DNA of 64,000 bases, from positions 1,240,001 through 1,304,000 of the forward strand of contig NZ_CP134876.1 of assembly GCF_032108445.1 (NCBI RefSeq), in the 5' to 3' direction. This document shows positions 53,910 to 63,669 of the stretch, in pieces. Within the stretch, counting starts at the first letter, position 1. The number at the start of each line of letters is the position of its first letter. This DNA is from Micromonospora halotolerans. Lineage in GTDB: Bacteria; Actinomycetota; Actinomycetes; Mycobacteriales; Micromonosporaceae. Both the position numbers and the translations under genes were made by a program. The notes under the pieces are model-generated. The model made no database searches. It was not told the origin of the DNA and saw nothing but the letters and a program-made list of their open reading frames with translations.

Positions 53910-54611
53910 ATGTCGGCAGCCAAGCCCCAAGCGGTAGTACTGCTAAGCGGCGGTCTGGACTCGGCCACGGCCCTTGCAGTGGCCGTCAAGAAGGGGTTCG
54001 AGGCCAACGCCCTGAGCTTCCGCTACGGCCAGCGGCACACGGTAGAACTCGAAGCCGCCGCCCGGGTCGCTAAGGCCCTGGGGGCGACGCGGCACGTTGT
54101 TGCGGACATCGACCTTAGGGTGTTTGGCGGATCTGCCCTGACCGACGACGAACTCGCTGTGCCCCACCATGAGAGCGCCGAGGAGATCGGGAGCGAGATC
54201 CCCATCACCTACGTGCCCGCTCGAAACACCATCTTTTTGTCGTTCGCGCTTGCCTGGGCGGAGACCTTGGGGGCGTCCGATGTCTTTATCGGCGTAAGCG
54301 CCCTTGACTACAGCGGCTACCCGGACTGCCGACCGGAGTACATCGAGGCATACGAGCGGATGGCAAACCTCGCCACCAAGGCAGGCGTCGAGGGCACCCA
54401 GCGCATGAAGATTCACACACCTCTCATCGACCTAACGAAGGCAGACACCATCCGGCTGGGCCTCAGCCTTGGCGTCGACTACTCGCTCACCCACAGTTGC
54501 TACGACCCCGTCGAAGGCCGCCCCTGTGGCACATGCGACTCCTGCCTGCTCCGCACCCGAGGCTTCGCCGAACTCGGTATGTCAGACCCTGCCGTCGGCA
54601 GCACGGCATGA
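53910..54611 (+). CDS. queC: QueC, 7-cyano-7-deazaguanine (preQ0) synthase
   Basis: This 233-residue ATP-dependent enzyme converts 7-carboxy-7-deazaguanine to preQ0 (nitrile). The PP-loop motif [11 protein letters not shown] is at the N-terminus and the C-terminal zinc cysteines are in HSCYDP and CGTCDSC. Start ATG follows GAGGAG. No preQ1-forming QueF is adjacent, which fits DNA use of preQ0 (Dpd) rather than tRNA queuosine synthesis. Its stop overlaps the queE ATG. Confidence 0.96.
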   Translation: MSAAKPQAVVLLSGGLDSATALAVAVKKGFEANALSFRYGQRHTVELEAAARVAKALGATRHVVADIDLRVFGGSALTDDELAVPHHESAEEIGSEIPITYVPARNTIFLSFALAWAETLGASDVFIGVSALDYSGYPDCRPEYIEAYERMANLATKAGVEGTQRMKIHTPLIDLTKADTIRLGLSLGVDYSLTHSCYDPVEGRPCGTCDSCLLRTRGFAELGMSDPAVGSTA

Positions 54612-55255
54612 GATCCGCGTACCGCATTAAAGAGATCTTCTACACCCTGCAGGGCGAAGGTACCCATGCTGGGCGGCCCGCGGTCTTCTGTCGGTTCACA
54701 AGCTGCAACCTCTGGACAGGCCGCGAGGCCGACCGTCATCGCGCCATATGCCAGTTCTGCGACACAGACTTCGTAGGTACTGATGGGCCAGGAGGGGGCC
54801 GCTTCCGGTCAGCTCAAGATCTGGCGGCAGCGGTGGCGAAGGCGTGGGCCGGTGCAGCCCACCCGAGGAGCAGACCATACGTTGTCTGCACTGGCGGAGA
54901 GCCGCTACTGCAACTCGATGCTGCTGCTGTCGACGCCCTTCATGACGAAGGCTTCGAGGTGGCTATCGAGACGAACGGGACGCGGCCCGCACCCGCTGGC
55001 ATCGATTGGATCTGCGTCAGCCCGAAGGCCGGCAGTGAACTGATTCTCACCGAGGGCGATGATCTCAAGCTTGTCTACCCCCAACCGGGGGCGGAACCTG
55101 AACGATTCGAAGGCCTGAACTTCGCCAACTTCCTCCTTCAGCCCATGGATGGGCCCGACCAGGCGGCGAACACTCGGGCAGCCATCAGTTATTGCCTCGC
55201 CCATCCTCAATGGTCCTTGAGCCTGCAGACACACAAGTACATCGGGATTGCTTGA
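54608..55255 (+). CDS. queE: QueE, 7-carboxy-7-deazaguanine synthase (radical SAM)
   Basis: This 215-residue radical-SAM enzyme has the CX14CX2C cluster motif (first Cys in SCNLW, then CQFC) seen in some QueE proteins instead of CX3CX2C. It keeps [22 protein letters not shown] and ETNGTR. It converts 6-carboxytetrahydropterin to 7-carboxy-7-deazaguanine. ATG overlaps queC by 4 bp and its TGA overlaps the next ATG by one base. Confidence 0.95.
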   Translation: MRSAYRIKEIFYTLQGEGTHAGRPAVFCRFTSCNLWTGREADRHRAICQFCDTDFVGTDGPGGGRFRSAQDLAAAVAKAWAGAAHPRSRPYVVCTGGEPLLQLDAAAVDALHDEGFEVAIETNGTRPAPAGIDWICVSPKAGSELILTEGDDLKLVYPQPGAEPERFEGLNFANFLLQPMDGPDQAANTRAAISYCLAHPQWSLSLQTHKYIGIA

Positions 55256-55614
55256 TGGAAATCTTCCGTGAGTTCACCTTCGAAGCTGCTCATCGCTTGC
55301 CGCACGTGCCCGAGGGGCACAAGTGCGCTCGCCTCCACGGGCACTCCTATCGCGTTGAGGTACACGTGCGCGGCGAGGTCGGAGCGTCATCCGGATGGGT
55401 CATGGACTTCGGCGACATCAAGGCAGCATTCCGGCCCCTCCTCGACCAACTAGACCACTACTACCTGAACGAGGTGCCGGGCCTCGAGAACCCGACCAGC
55501 GAAGTGCTGGCGCAATGGATCTGGGCGAGACTTGTCGATCAGCTGCCGCTGTCGGCCATCATGGTCAGGGAGACCTGCACCTCGGGCGCCGTCTACCGGG
55601 GCGATGCCTCGTGA
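55255..55614 (+). CDS. queD: QueD, 6-carboxytetrahydropterin synthase
   Basis: This 119-residue protein has the QueD motif CxxxHGH (CARLHGHSY, catalytic Cys), Zn ligands His in AAHRL, HGH, and an E in VRETCTSG. It makes 6-carboxytetrahydropterin from dihydroneopterin triphosphate. The GTP cyclohydrolase I step must come from elsewhere in the genome. It is the third preQ0 gene of the operon and overlaps the next GTG by 4 bp. Confidence 0.94.
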   Translation: MEIFREFTFEAAHRLPHVPEGHKCARLHGHSYRVEVHVRGEVGASSGWVMDFGDIKAAFRPLLDQLDHYYLNEVPGLENPTSEVLAQWIWARLVDQLPLSAIMVRETCTSGAVYRGDAS

Positions 55615-56615
55615 CGGAGGCGACGGCCGACGAGCGTTCGCCAGGTGTCCCTGCAGATAGCAACAGCCCGCCGCAGGCGCCAGCCCGCGTTCATATCGTC
55701 GTCACCTGCGCAAACCGCAAAAACCTGACAGTGCCTGCGGCGCTGCAGGTCAGAGCCCTGTCGAACTACCCACCCAGGCAAAAGCTCGCAGAGTGGACCC
55801 GCCGACTGTCCGAACCTAGCCAGCCTTCCACTGCCGCAACGTCGCTCTATGCTGGCGAGCACTGGGCCGTGGCACGTCAGCTGGTCAACCCGAGAAGCGT
55901 GGAGACGCAACTCTGGATCTGCTCCGCGGGGTACGGACTGGTCCCCGCCACCGCGCAGCTTCGCCCCTACGCCGCGACCTTCGCGTTGCGCGAAGCAGAC
56001 TCGGTCGGACAAGGTTCGACCGAGAACCGCGACTGGTGGCGGGGACTAAGCGAGTGGGTTGGCCCGGAACCCGGTACGCCCCGATCGTTCTACCACCTGG
56101 CCCGAACGAATCCCAACGACACGATCATCGCCGTCCTATCGGATACCTACCTTCGGGCGTGCAGTGATGACCTCCTGAGGGCGGCAGCGCGGCTACGCGA
56201 CCCGCAACGGCTGACAATCGTTGGGCCGGCTCAGGCGGACCCCGACTTGGACGAGCTGGTCGTCGGCGTGACCGCTCGCATGAGACCGGCAGTCGGCGGC
56301 AGTCTGCTCGCCCTTAACGTCCGCGTTGCGCAGCACCTCATGGGCCGAGTCACCGCCGAGCCTCGCACCCACCGCCGCTCGTACTTCCGGGCGCTCGCCC
56401 ACGAACTGGCAGCCGCCGCGCCCCCGCCGCCGCCTCCGACTCACCGTGAGCGCATGACCGACGACGAGGTTAAGGCCTTCATCCGGCCACTGGCGGAGGC
56501 CGGGCCAACCTCGGCAACCCGCCTGCTCAGACAACTACGGAACTCCGGCAAGTCATGTGAGCAGGCACGTTTTAAGCAGCTGTTCGATGAGATCTCGCTG
56601 GAAGTGCACTGCTGA
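55611..56615 (+). CDS. YaaA/UPF0246-like protein in the DpdC position
   Basis: This 334-residue protein has [14 protein letters not shown], later [13 protein letters not shown] and then [19 protein letters not shown], matching the YGLL-PxDxxxPY pattern of YaaA/DUF328-type proteins. The remainder is not recognisable. In known Dpd clusters DpdC converts the DNA preQ0 nitrile to an amide. I recall a YaaA-like fold being suggested for DpdC, so this gene is the best candidate for that step, but the link is inference. It is start-stop coupled on both sides. Confidence 0.55.
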   Translation: MTEATADERSPGVPADSNSPPQAPARVHIVVTCANRKNLTVPAALQVRALSNYPPRQKLAEWTRRLSEPSQPSTAATSLYAGEHWAVARQLVNPRSVETQLWICSAGYGLVPATAQLRPYAATFALREADSVGQGSTENRDWWRGLSEWVGPEPGTPRSFYHLARTNPNDTIIAVLSDTYLRACSDDLLRAAARLRDPQRLTIVGPAQADPDLDELVVGVTARMRPAVGGSLLALNVRVAQHLMGRVTAEPRTHRRSYFRALAHELAAAAPPPPPPTHRERMTDDEVKAFIRPLAEAGPTSATRLLRQLRNSGKSCEQARFKQLFDEISLEVHC

Positions 56616-57757
56616 TGGCGCCCTCACATGACTCGAAGAACATCGCACGCCGTGCGCTGCGAATCGCTCAGCCGGGCACTCCGGCCCTCTACCTCTTCGC
56701 ACTGCAGGCAGAAGAGGTACTCCAAATCGCAGACATCTCCCGCGTCAGCCGAGACGACGCCGGGAAGCTGATCGGCTACCAACGCCCCCAGGTACGGAAG
56801 CACATACAAGAAATCGTCGAGTACCTCGACACCGAGGCTGCCGTCTTCCCCAACCCCATCATCTTGGCCCTGTCGTCCAGCGTCCGGTTTCAGTCGAGCA
56901 GAGGGCCAGGTGCCGCGGATGGACTCGCGACCTCCGGGCTACTTAGCATTCCCCTGCCGCAATCCGGCAAGCCGAAGCCCGCATGGATCGTCGACGGACA
57001 GCAGCGAGCCCTAGCGCTTTCCCGTACCCAACGGCAGCAGTTTCCGGTACCAGTGACGGCGTTCGTGGCGGACAGCGTCGTTTTCCAGCGCGACCAGTTC
57101 CTACGCATCAACAACACGCGCCCACTGCCGCGGGGCCTCGTGACCGAACTTCTGCCGGAGGTCGACAGCCCGCTACCTCCTCGACTCGCAATCCGGAAGG
57201 CGCCCTCGGCGCTGTGCGACGTACTGAATGCCGACAAGGCGTCGCCGTTCTACGGGCTGATTAAGCGGGCGTCGACCAACCGGCAGCAGGCACCGAACGC
57301 TGTGATCACGGACACCGTCGTTGTCGAGATGATCCAAGAGAGCCTCACCTCGCCGGCGGGCTGCCTCTTCCCCTACCGCGACGTCACCCGCAACGAGACT
57401 GACTTCGACGGGATCCTCCAGGCACTCTGCACCTATTGGTCAGTAGTGCGTGACACGTTCCCCGAGGCCTGGGGCAAGCCGCCCACCAAGAGCCGCCTCA
57501 TGCATGGTGCCGGAATACGGGCTATGGGACGGCTGATGGATCGCGTGCTGGGCACGATTGATCCACGCCTCCCCGAGGCGCCCGAATTGATCAGCAAACA
57601 CCTCTCCGTGATCGCGCCGCATTGCCAATGGACGGGAGGAAGGTGGGACGAACTCAACCTTGGTTGGAACGAGATTGAGAACGTGTCCCGCCATGTGCAG
57701 GAATTGTCCAATTACCTCATCCGCGTCTACCTGAACGAACGGGCGGGAATTCGATGA
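56615..57757 (+). CDS. dpdB: DGQHR-domain protein, DpdB-like (copy 1)
   Basis: This 380-residue protein has the DGQHR-type motif as WIVDGQQRALAL near residue 125, YQRPQVRKH near 55, and WGKPPTKSRLMHGAGI near 290. These motifs mark the ParB/Srx-like DpdB family, an ATPase that works with DpdA in DNA base exchange. It shares all three motifs with the second copy, but overall identity is low. ATG overlaps the previous stop by one base and its TGA overlaps dpdA by 4 bp. Confidence 0.82.
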   Translation: MAPSHDSKNIARRALRIAQPGTPALYLFALQAEEVLQIADISRVSRDDAGKLIGYQRPQVRKHIQEIVEYLDTEAAVFPNPIILALSSSVRFQSSRGPGAADGLATSGLLSIPLPQSGKPKPAWIVDGQQRALALSRTQRQQFPVPVTAFVADSVVFQRDQFLRINNTRPLPRGLVTELLPEVDSPLPPRLAIRKAPSALCDVLNADKASPFYGLIKRASTNRQQAPNAVITDTVVVEMIQESLTSPAGCLFPYRDVTRNETDFDGILQALCTYWSVVRDTFPEAWGKPPTKSRLMHGAGIRAMGRLMDRVLGTIDPRLPEAPELISKHLSVIAPHCQWTGGRWDELNLGWNEIENVSRHVQELSNYLIRVYLNERAGIR

Positions 57758-58995
57758 AGTTCTTCTTCCCCGACAGCCAGGACCAGGTAGACCCCACCTT
57801 CGACTTTCAAACCGAGGAACGCGACCCGTTCCGAGTGCGTCAACGCGATGACCTGTACGCCCACGAAGTGTTGAAGCCGCCGCCGTTCAACGGTCTCTTG
57901 GTCTCCAAGGCAATCGTAGACGGGACTGCCGGCTCCAGCACCGGCAAGTACACCCTGCCCCAGCGCCACAGGCTCTACCGACAAGGGGCCCGTGAGTTCT
58001 TCCGCCTCGACAATGGCAGCGCGCCGTTAAAGATCATGGGTGACTGCGGAGCCTTCTCGTACGTCGGCGAGGAGTACCCCCCCTACACCGTCGAAGAGGT
58101 CGTCAGCTTCTACGAGGGGTGCGGGTTCGACTACGGCATCTCCGTCGACCACGTTATCTTCCAGTACGAGCCGAAGGTCCTTCGTACCGACGAGGCGGCC
58201 AAGGAGTGGGTCCGACGGCAACAGATCACCCTCGATCTCGCCGCAGAATTCTGGCAACGTTGTTCAGCCAGCGACGTTCACTTCACGCCTCTGGGAGTAA
58301 CTCAGGGTTGGAGCCCGGAGTCATACGCCTATGCAGTGGTGGAACTACAACGGATCGGGTACCGACGGATCGCGGTCGGTGGCATGGTGCCGCTGAAGAC
58401 GAAGGAGATCCTCGCCTGCCTCCGCGCCATCGACGATGTACGTGCGCCCGACACCCAGTTGCACCTCCTAGGTATCAGCCGCGTCGACGAAATTCCGACG
58501 TTCGCTGGCCACGGCGTAACGAGCTTCGATAGCACGTCGCCCTTCCGCCAGGCGTTCAAGGATGACCGGGACAACTACTACGCGCTCGACCGGACCTACG
58601 TGGCGCTTCGCGTCCCTCAGGTCGACGGGAACGCGAAGCTCAAGGCGCGGATTCGCTCCGGTGAGATCAGCCAAGGGCAGGCCATGCAGTTGGAGCGGGC
58701 CGCGCTGGCCCGCCTTCGCGAATTCGATAGGGGCGAGATCGCCCTTGACGCCGCCCTGGAGGCGTTGGACGCCTACAGCGCGGTGTGGGACGGTAAGGCA
58801 AACAGGAGCAGCCAGTACCGCGACACGCTCGAAAATCGGCCTTGGCAGGCCTGTGACTGCTCGATCTGCAAGAAGGTCGGCATCGAAACAATCATCTTCC
58901 GTGGGGCGGAGCGCAATAAGCGCCGCGGCTTCCACAACCTACACGTATTCGGGCAGCGACTGCGCCGGCAGCTTGGAGATGACGACCGTGACTAA
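57754..58995 (+). CDS. dpdA: DpdA, TGT-family DNA 7-deazaguanine transglycosylase
   Basis: This 413-residue protein is of the tRNA-guanine-transglycosylase superfamily. Catalytic-site residues are IMGDCGAFSYVGEE (Asp equivalent of the TGT nucleophile pair) and GISVDHVIFQYE, with VGGMVPLKTKEI for the phosphate/barrel part. A zinc site near the C-terminus is CDCSICKKVG plus HNLHVFG. In Salmonella, DpdA exchanges guanine for preQ0 in DNA. Here it sits between two DpdB-like genes directly after preQ0 synthesis genes, which fits the same role. ATG overlaps the first dpdB by 4 bp. Confidence 0.92.
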   Translation: MKFFFPDSQDQVDPTFDFQTEERDPFRVRQRDDLYAHEVLKPPPFNGLLVSKAIVDGTAGSSTGKYTLPQRHRLYRQGAREFFRLDNGSAPLKIMGDCGAFSYVGEEYPPYTVEEVVSFYEGCGFDYGISVDHVIFQYEPKVLRTDEAAKEWVRRQQITLDLAAEFWQRCSASDVHFTPLGVTQGWSPESYAYAVVELQRIGYRRIAVGGMVPLKTKEILACLRAIDDVRAPDTQLHLLGISRVDEIPTFAGHGVTSFDSTSPFRQAFKDDRDNYYALDRTYVALRVPQVDGNAKLKARIRSGEISQGQAMQLERAALARLREFDRGEIALDAALEALDAYSAVWDGKANRSSQYRDTLENRPWQACDCSICKKVGIETIIFRGAERNKRRGFHNLHVFGQRLRRQLGDDDRD

Positions 58996-60178
58996 GCAGG
59001 GAGACGAGAGCGCCGTGGCCGCGAGCTCTGGGAAGGTCCTACATCTTCCGGCTCTTGAGATCAGGCAGGGACCCAACCGCCGTCTGTACACGTTCGCGGT
59101 GGACGGCAAGCAAGTCCCATCGTTCGCCGCCGTCTCGCGCGTCCGCCGCGACAGTCAGCAGCAACTGCACGGCTACCAACGGCCTGAGGTCCTGGCGCAC
59201 GTGGCGGCCATCCGCCGGTACGTAGAATCCGACGACAGGCCTCTACTGCCGAACGCAATCGTCGTGGCCTTCGACGACCGGGTTCGCTTCCTCCCTGCCG
59301 ACACCGCCAGCGACGGACCTGGCTATGTCCGGATGGGAACCCTCGTGGTACCCGTGAGCGAGGACTGGGAGGACGCCGACAAGCCCGGCTTCATCGTGGA
59401 CGGCCAGCAGCGTTGCGCGGCCATCCGGGACGCGGAAGTTCCGGCCTTCCCTATCTGCGTCACCGCCTTCATCACCGCCGACCAAGCCGACCACCGGTCG
59501 CAGTTCATCCTCGTCAACTCCACCAAGCCACTACCCAAGGGCCTGATCCACGAGTTGCTCCCGGCCGCGTCTGGGCCGCTGCCGAATCAGCTACGCGTGC
59601 GGCAGCTCCCCGCGACGGTCCTTGAGCGGCTGAACTTCGAGGAGCGTTCGCCGCTACGTCACATGATCCAGACGCCAACCAATCCCGCGGGCGTCATCAA
59701 GGACAACTCCATGCTGCGCATGCTCGAGAACAGCATCTCGAATGGTGTCCTGTACCGGTTCCGCGGAAGCGACGGAACCCTGCCCAATATCGGACTGATG
59801 GTGACCGTATTGAGCGACTTCTGGACGGCGGTGCGGGAGGTCTTCGGTGAGAATGCGTGGGGCAAGCCTCCTCGCAAGTCGCGGCTAATGCACGGGGCCG
59901 GTATCATCAGCATGGGATACCTGATGGACGCCATCGCCGATACGAACAGCAGCGGCGAGGAGTTCCCGGACGTGCAGGGATTCGCCGCGGGGCTGAAGAC
60001 GGTGAAGGACTACTGCCGCTGGACCGAAGGCACCTGGGATCTGGGCGACGGCATTCCTCGGCGCTGGAACGACGTCCAGAACACTCCCCGCGACATCCAG
60101 CGGATCACCGACTTCCTGGTATCGACGTACTACGCCAAGCAGGGAAAGCGGCACGAGCGGTCGAGTAGGCTCTTCTAG
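58988..60178 (+). CDS. dpdB: DGQHR-domain protein, DpdB-like (copy 2)
   Basis: This 396-residue second DGQHR protein has YQRPEVLAHV, FIVDGQQRCAAIRD and WGKPPRKSRLMHGAGIISMG. It is a clear paralogue of the gene upstream of dpdA, not a recent copy. GTG 58988 with GGAG 9 nt before it is preferred; ATG 58979 is also in frame. It overlaps the dpdA 3' end. The operon then ends with a weak hairpin (AGCAG/CTGCT). Two DpdB-like proteins may form a heteromer or serve different steps. Confidence 0.8.
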   Translation: MTKQGDESAVAASSGKVLHLPALEIRQGPNRRLYTFAVDGKQVPSFAAVSRVRRDSQQQLHGYQRPEVLAHVAAIRRYVESDDRPLLPNAIVVAFDDRVRFLPADTASDGPGYVRMGTLVVPVSEDWEDADKPGFIVDGQQRCAAIRDAEVPAFPICVTAFITADQADHRSQFILVNSTKPLPKGLIHELLPAASGPLPNQLRVRQLPATVLERLNFEERSPLRHMIQTPTNPAGVIKDNSMLRMLENSISNGVLYRFRGSDGTLPNIGLMVTVLSDFWTAVREVFGENAWGKPPRKSRLMHGAGIISMGYLMDAIADTNSSGEEFPDVQGFAAGLKTVKDYCRWTEGTWDLGDGIPRRWNDVQNTPRDIQRITDFLVSTYYAKQGKRHERSSRLF

Positions 60179-60949
60179 CAGTAACGCCTGCTCTGGGCGA
60201 GCGCTGGGCCTGACACCTCAGGCGCACCCCCCGTCCCTCGGCGACCGGGCGTGGGACTGCGACGGGCCGCCCGCCGTCGCGGAGGCCGTAGAGCTCGCAC
60301 GGAAACTCCTCAGGCAGTGCCGCTCTGTGCCAGGGCGGCGGTTGCGGCAGGGACCAGCGAAGTCGGGGCCACTGCCGTCCGCCTCCCGGACGACAGTCAT
60401 CGGCCTGCTCCTGGATCGGATGAAGCTTATGGCCGCGTGAGTCGCACAACGCGTCGCGATAACGACGACATCAGCGGGCCGTACCCACTGCTTGAGCTGA
60501 CGGCCCGCGACGTGGTCGTGGCCGGCTCGTGACGACGTTGACCTGTGATGCGAGGGTCGCCAGTGCGAGGGCTACGCCGTCGAGAGCCTTTCGTGGGAGT
60601 AGGGGAGCACTCCCTGCGCCGGCACGTGTGACCATGCCGAGTCGGCTGCTTCCTCGGCCCGAGTAGGCCACGGAGTTCGACGCCGATCTCCGTGCTCAGT
60701 TGGGCTGCAAGCATCTTCGATCTGTCGCCCTCACGGACAGCCGCTGGGTTACGAGACGTCCCTAGGCTAAGGCCTTGCTCGGCCGGGCGGAGCCGGTCGC
60801 GGCAGAACTGCTGGACTGCCCGCAGATTTGGCGGACCAGTGCAGTAGGCCGCCGGCCGTACCGCGTGCGGCAACGTTTGATCGTTGCTAGATTACGAGTC
60901 GTCGGCAACCAGACAGAGCCTAAGCCCGTTCCATCACGATCGCTCAATA
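60179..60949. other. 771-bp region without a supported gene between convergent Dpd operons
   Basis: The region separates the modification operon from the facing DpdD/DpdK operon. Open frames exist on both strands, notably a minus-strand stretch reading PLLPRKALDGVALALATL around 60.5-60.6 kb, but they lack ribosome sites and appear broken by frameshifts. This may be a decayed gene. Nothing else is evident. Confidence 0.4.
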
Positions 60950-63154
60950 TCACTCGCAAAACCGCCCCAACTCGCGCAGCATTGCAGACGACCCTTTTGA
61001 GTGTACGTAAATGATGGGGCGCCCATTCCGTTTTTGCTCTATGAATTCGGTAGCCGCATGCTTAGCCGACGCTGTGGCGATCACGACGACATCCGCGTTC
61101 GTACTCATGTCTGCGAGGCGTTCGCTTCCCACGTGATCGGCCGTCGTGACGACATCGATCGAGGGAACGATTCGTCGCAGCGTCTCGGCGGCACGACGCG
61201 CGGCCGACTCCATTAGGGAATACAGCACGACGCGCCGGCCTGCCAAGCACCCGTACAACTCCGGCTCGGGAAGCAGGCCGGCTGCCCGGATCTGCTCTAG
61301 GTCGGCAGGGAGCGACAGGTCGAGAGATTCGCACACGGCCGCGACCGACTCGAGCGCGACAGAGTCGAGGGCCGTTCGTAGGCGCCGGAGATCATCAAGG
61401 GAACTGTACAAGTACCGCTGGCGGGCAGCATGCGCCTGCTTGGGAATGACGTGAAATGCGACCGTTTGCAAAAGATCGGTTTGCCAGTCAATGGAGCTAC
61501 TCGCAGCCATCGAGCCCCGGATTACATCGAGCCATTCGAGGGCCGCCTCGACCTGTTCACCTGATGGACCAGCCGCCAGCAACGTATCGATCAAGCTGAG
61601 CACCTGCACCTGAACACCTGCAGATGTCCTGCCGCTCAGCGCGAGTGCAGCAATCATCCGCTCCGCCACCGCTGCCTTTGCAGGACCGTCAAGGACGCCC
61701 GCATGAAGTGCCAAGAACCTACCTGCTACCAACCCCAAGACCTCGAGCGTAGCGTCAGAGGAGCTCCACATGCGCGCCTGGACCTCAGCTTGGGGTAGAG
61801 GCGTCCACTGGTCGGCGAGGTCGCTGATCCAACCGACTGCCTCGTCCTGCGCGACACCTGTCGCCACGCGATCGAACCACGAAGCCCAACCGTTCGGCCC
61901 GCCTGTCTCGATTAGTCCCTCAAGAACCGCAACCGCCGTCCTCCCCACGACGCCTGAGGCGAGTACTGCTGCGCGCAAAGCTTCTTCACCGGCAAGCATA
62001 TTTAGCGCGACGCGAGCGGCGTCGGGTGTACCGATGTCGGCTGCCGCGCTAACGGCTAAGCGGGCGGCAGCGAGACTTCCAGTCATCGTCACGGCGACTT
62101 CGAGGGCGCCGAGTGCGTCGCCACCGACGTAACGAGCCGTGGCTTCAGTCATCGGATCACGTGGAGGCCGTAATGGCACTACCGGCTCGGCCTCAGCCGC
62201 CGAGCGCAAACGCTTGAGGCGGCTTCGGAGCCCAATTTGAACGGCGTCAGCGTTGTCAAGGAGCCGTTCGATGAGGGCCGCTCGAGTGGACTCATCAGCT
62301 GCGATAGCAAACAAAAACTGGACCAGAAGTTCGGACCGGGACGCGGCTGGAGGACTCCCTGTTGTCAAGCCGGCGTATTGCTCGCTCACGTCCTCGAAGG
62401 CAGCGAGAAGAGCCCCGTCGCGCTCCTCGGCGTCGAGACTGGCCAGATGAACGCCATAAACGGCCTGCTGGATGGCGCGAGTGACCCCTGGGGGACGCCT
62501 CATGCCTAGAACGTCGGGGAGCGCGGGATCCTTGAGGACGTCTTGCCACTGTTCTAGTCCGGCGTGCACGCGGAAACGGACGAACGCCATGTTCGTCTCG
62601 TCCAGATCCCCACCCGAGCGCAACTCGACGAGCAAGGTCTGCGCGAGCCCACGATCTCCGGTGGACATCGCGTGCCCGAGATCCTCTAGCACCTCTCCTG
62701 AGGATCTAGTAGCTCGGAACTCAGAAGGGGGGCGACCGTCAAGGAGACGCACCATGCGCTTAAGGGCACTCCGCACCTCGAGTTTCGCTGGAGTGGCACC
62801 GGCGCCAGTTCTAGGCAGAACTTCGAAGCGTAGAATCGACGAAGGTCGTTCGGCGGCGAGAGTAGCGTCAAACGGATCCGACCTGTCGAGGCGCCCGCGG
62901 GAAGATGCCAAGTCGCTGGCGGTCGGCCCAACCCACGCGTCGAGTAGAGCCAGTAACTCCCGTCTAGACCTACTGTCCGGAGCCAAGCCGTACCACCAGA
63001 GGCGCCCCTGCCAGAGACGAGGCAGAAAGGCAATACCGGCACCCTCATCGGCCGCTCGCAGCCAAGGTTCGATGACATCCCGCAGTGATGCGGGAAGTTC
63101 CGAGACGTCAAGTTCGTTGCCCTGCCCAAAGAAGCGAGCGAGAAGACTGGTCAT
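60950..63154 (-). CDS. dpdD: DpdD-like protein (Dpd restriction arm)
   Basis: This 734-residue protein is long, Ala/Leu-rich and mostly helical, with no classic catalytic motif. The C-terminus ends in a Rossmann-like part (GCLAGRRVVLYSLMESAARR, NADVVVIATASAKHAA). Position and size fit DpdD of the Dpd cluster, whose function is unresolved but which is needed for the restriction phenotype set of genes. ATG 63154 overlaps the DpdK-like stop by one base; a TTG just upstream was rejected. The assignment rests on operon context and size. Confidence 0.6.
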   Translation of the reverse strand: MTSLLARFFGQGNELDVSELPASLRDVIEPWLRAADEGAGIAFLPRLWQGRLWWYGLAPDSRSRRELLALLDAWVGPTASDLASSRGRLDRSDPFDATLAAERPSSILRFEVLPRTGAGATPAKLEVRSALKRMVRLLDGRPPSEFRATRSSGEVLEDLGHAMSTGDRGLAQTLLVELRSGGDLDETNMAFVRFRVHAGLEQWQDVLKDPALPDVLGMRRPPGVTRAIQQAVYGVHLASLDAEERDGALLAAFEDVSEQYAGLTTGSPPAASRSELLVQFLFAIAADESTRAALIERLLDNADAVQIGLRSRLKRLRSAAEAEPVVPLRPPRDPMTEATARYVGGDALGALEVAVTMTGSLAAARLAVSAAADIGTPDAARVALNMLAGEEALRAAVLASGVVGRTAVAVLEGLIETGGPNGWASWFDRVATGVAQDEAVGWISDLADQWTPLPQAEVQARMWSSSDATLEVLGLVAGRFLALHAGVLDGPAKAAVAERMIAALALSGRTSAGVQVQVLSLIDTLLAAGPSGEQVEAALEWLDVIRGSMAASSSIDWQTDLLQTVAFHVIPKQAHAARQRYLYSSLDDLRRLRTALDSVALESVAAVCESLDLSLPADLEQIRAAGLLPEPELYGCLAGRRVVLYSLMESAARRAAETLRRIVPSIDVVTTADHVGSERLADMSTNADVVVIATASAKHAATEFIEQKRNGRPIIYVHSKGSSAMLRELGRFCE

Positions 63155-63669
63155 CAAGGCAACATCCCAAACCGCGCATGGTAGTCAAGGCGTGCACGAG
63201 ACAGGTCGTCCGCGTCTCCAGTCACCGTGATGCCCTCCTCGTTGACAGCGCGCCCATGGTGCGTGAAGTTCATGGAACCTTGGACATGGATTCGCGACGT
63301 TAGGAGGCCCTTGTCGTGGAGTTGATCGATGATCTGAACATCGACGGAGTCGGCCGCGCCTGGCGTTCCACGCAATCGATCCAGCACCGACTGGTGGCGG
63401 GGATCGTTTCGTGCAAGAACGTGGACATGCGATCCGCGCTTGGCTAACTCGAGCAGAACTTCAGTCAAACGCAAATGTCGCGCCGGCGCACCGGGGATGA
63501 GACTTATGACCTCTCCTCCCCGATTGTCCACGACGGGTATATCCGAGATCCAAGGCGACAACAGCCAGACGTCCGGCGACGGCGCAATAAGTTCCGAAAC
63601 AAACACTGTTTCGATGAGATTATCGAGAGTGCGAGTTGCACCGCCCCCCCGCGTTGTTAGCCGCCTCAA
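63154..63669 (-). CDS. dpdK: DpdK-like phospholipase D-fold protein
   Basis: This 171-residue protein has one HKD-type site: HDKGLLTSRIHVQGSMNF, where His-x-Lys and the following Gly-Ser-Met-Asn-Phe fit the PLD half-motif (the acidic position is not clear). One half-site per chain implies a dimer. PLD-fold proteins in defence systems are nucleases. The best start is a TTG at 63669 overlapping the upstream stop (TTGA). DpdK is the PLD-type member of the known Dpd cluster. Confidence 0.68.
   Translation of the reverse strand: MRRLTTRGGGATRTLDNLIETVFVSELIAPSPDVWLLSPWISDIPVVDNRGGEVISLIPGAPARHLRLTEVLLELAKRGSHVHVLARNDPRHQSVLDRLRGTPGAADSVDVQIIDQLHDKGLLTSRIHVQGSMNFTHHGRAVNEEGITVTGDADDLSRARLDYHARFGMLP

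Noticed and set aside
53838..53910. preQ1-type riboswitch upstream of queC
   Set aside because: The leader has a possible stem but no preQ1-I/II/III consensus elements; only a candidate promoter is reported at low confidence.
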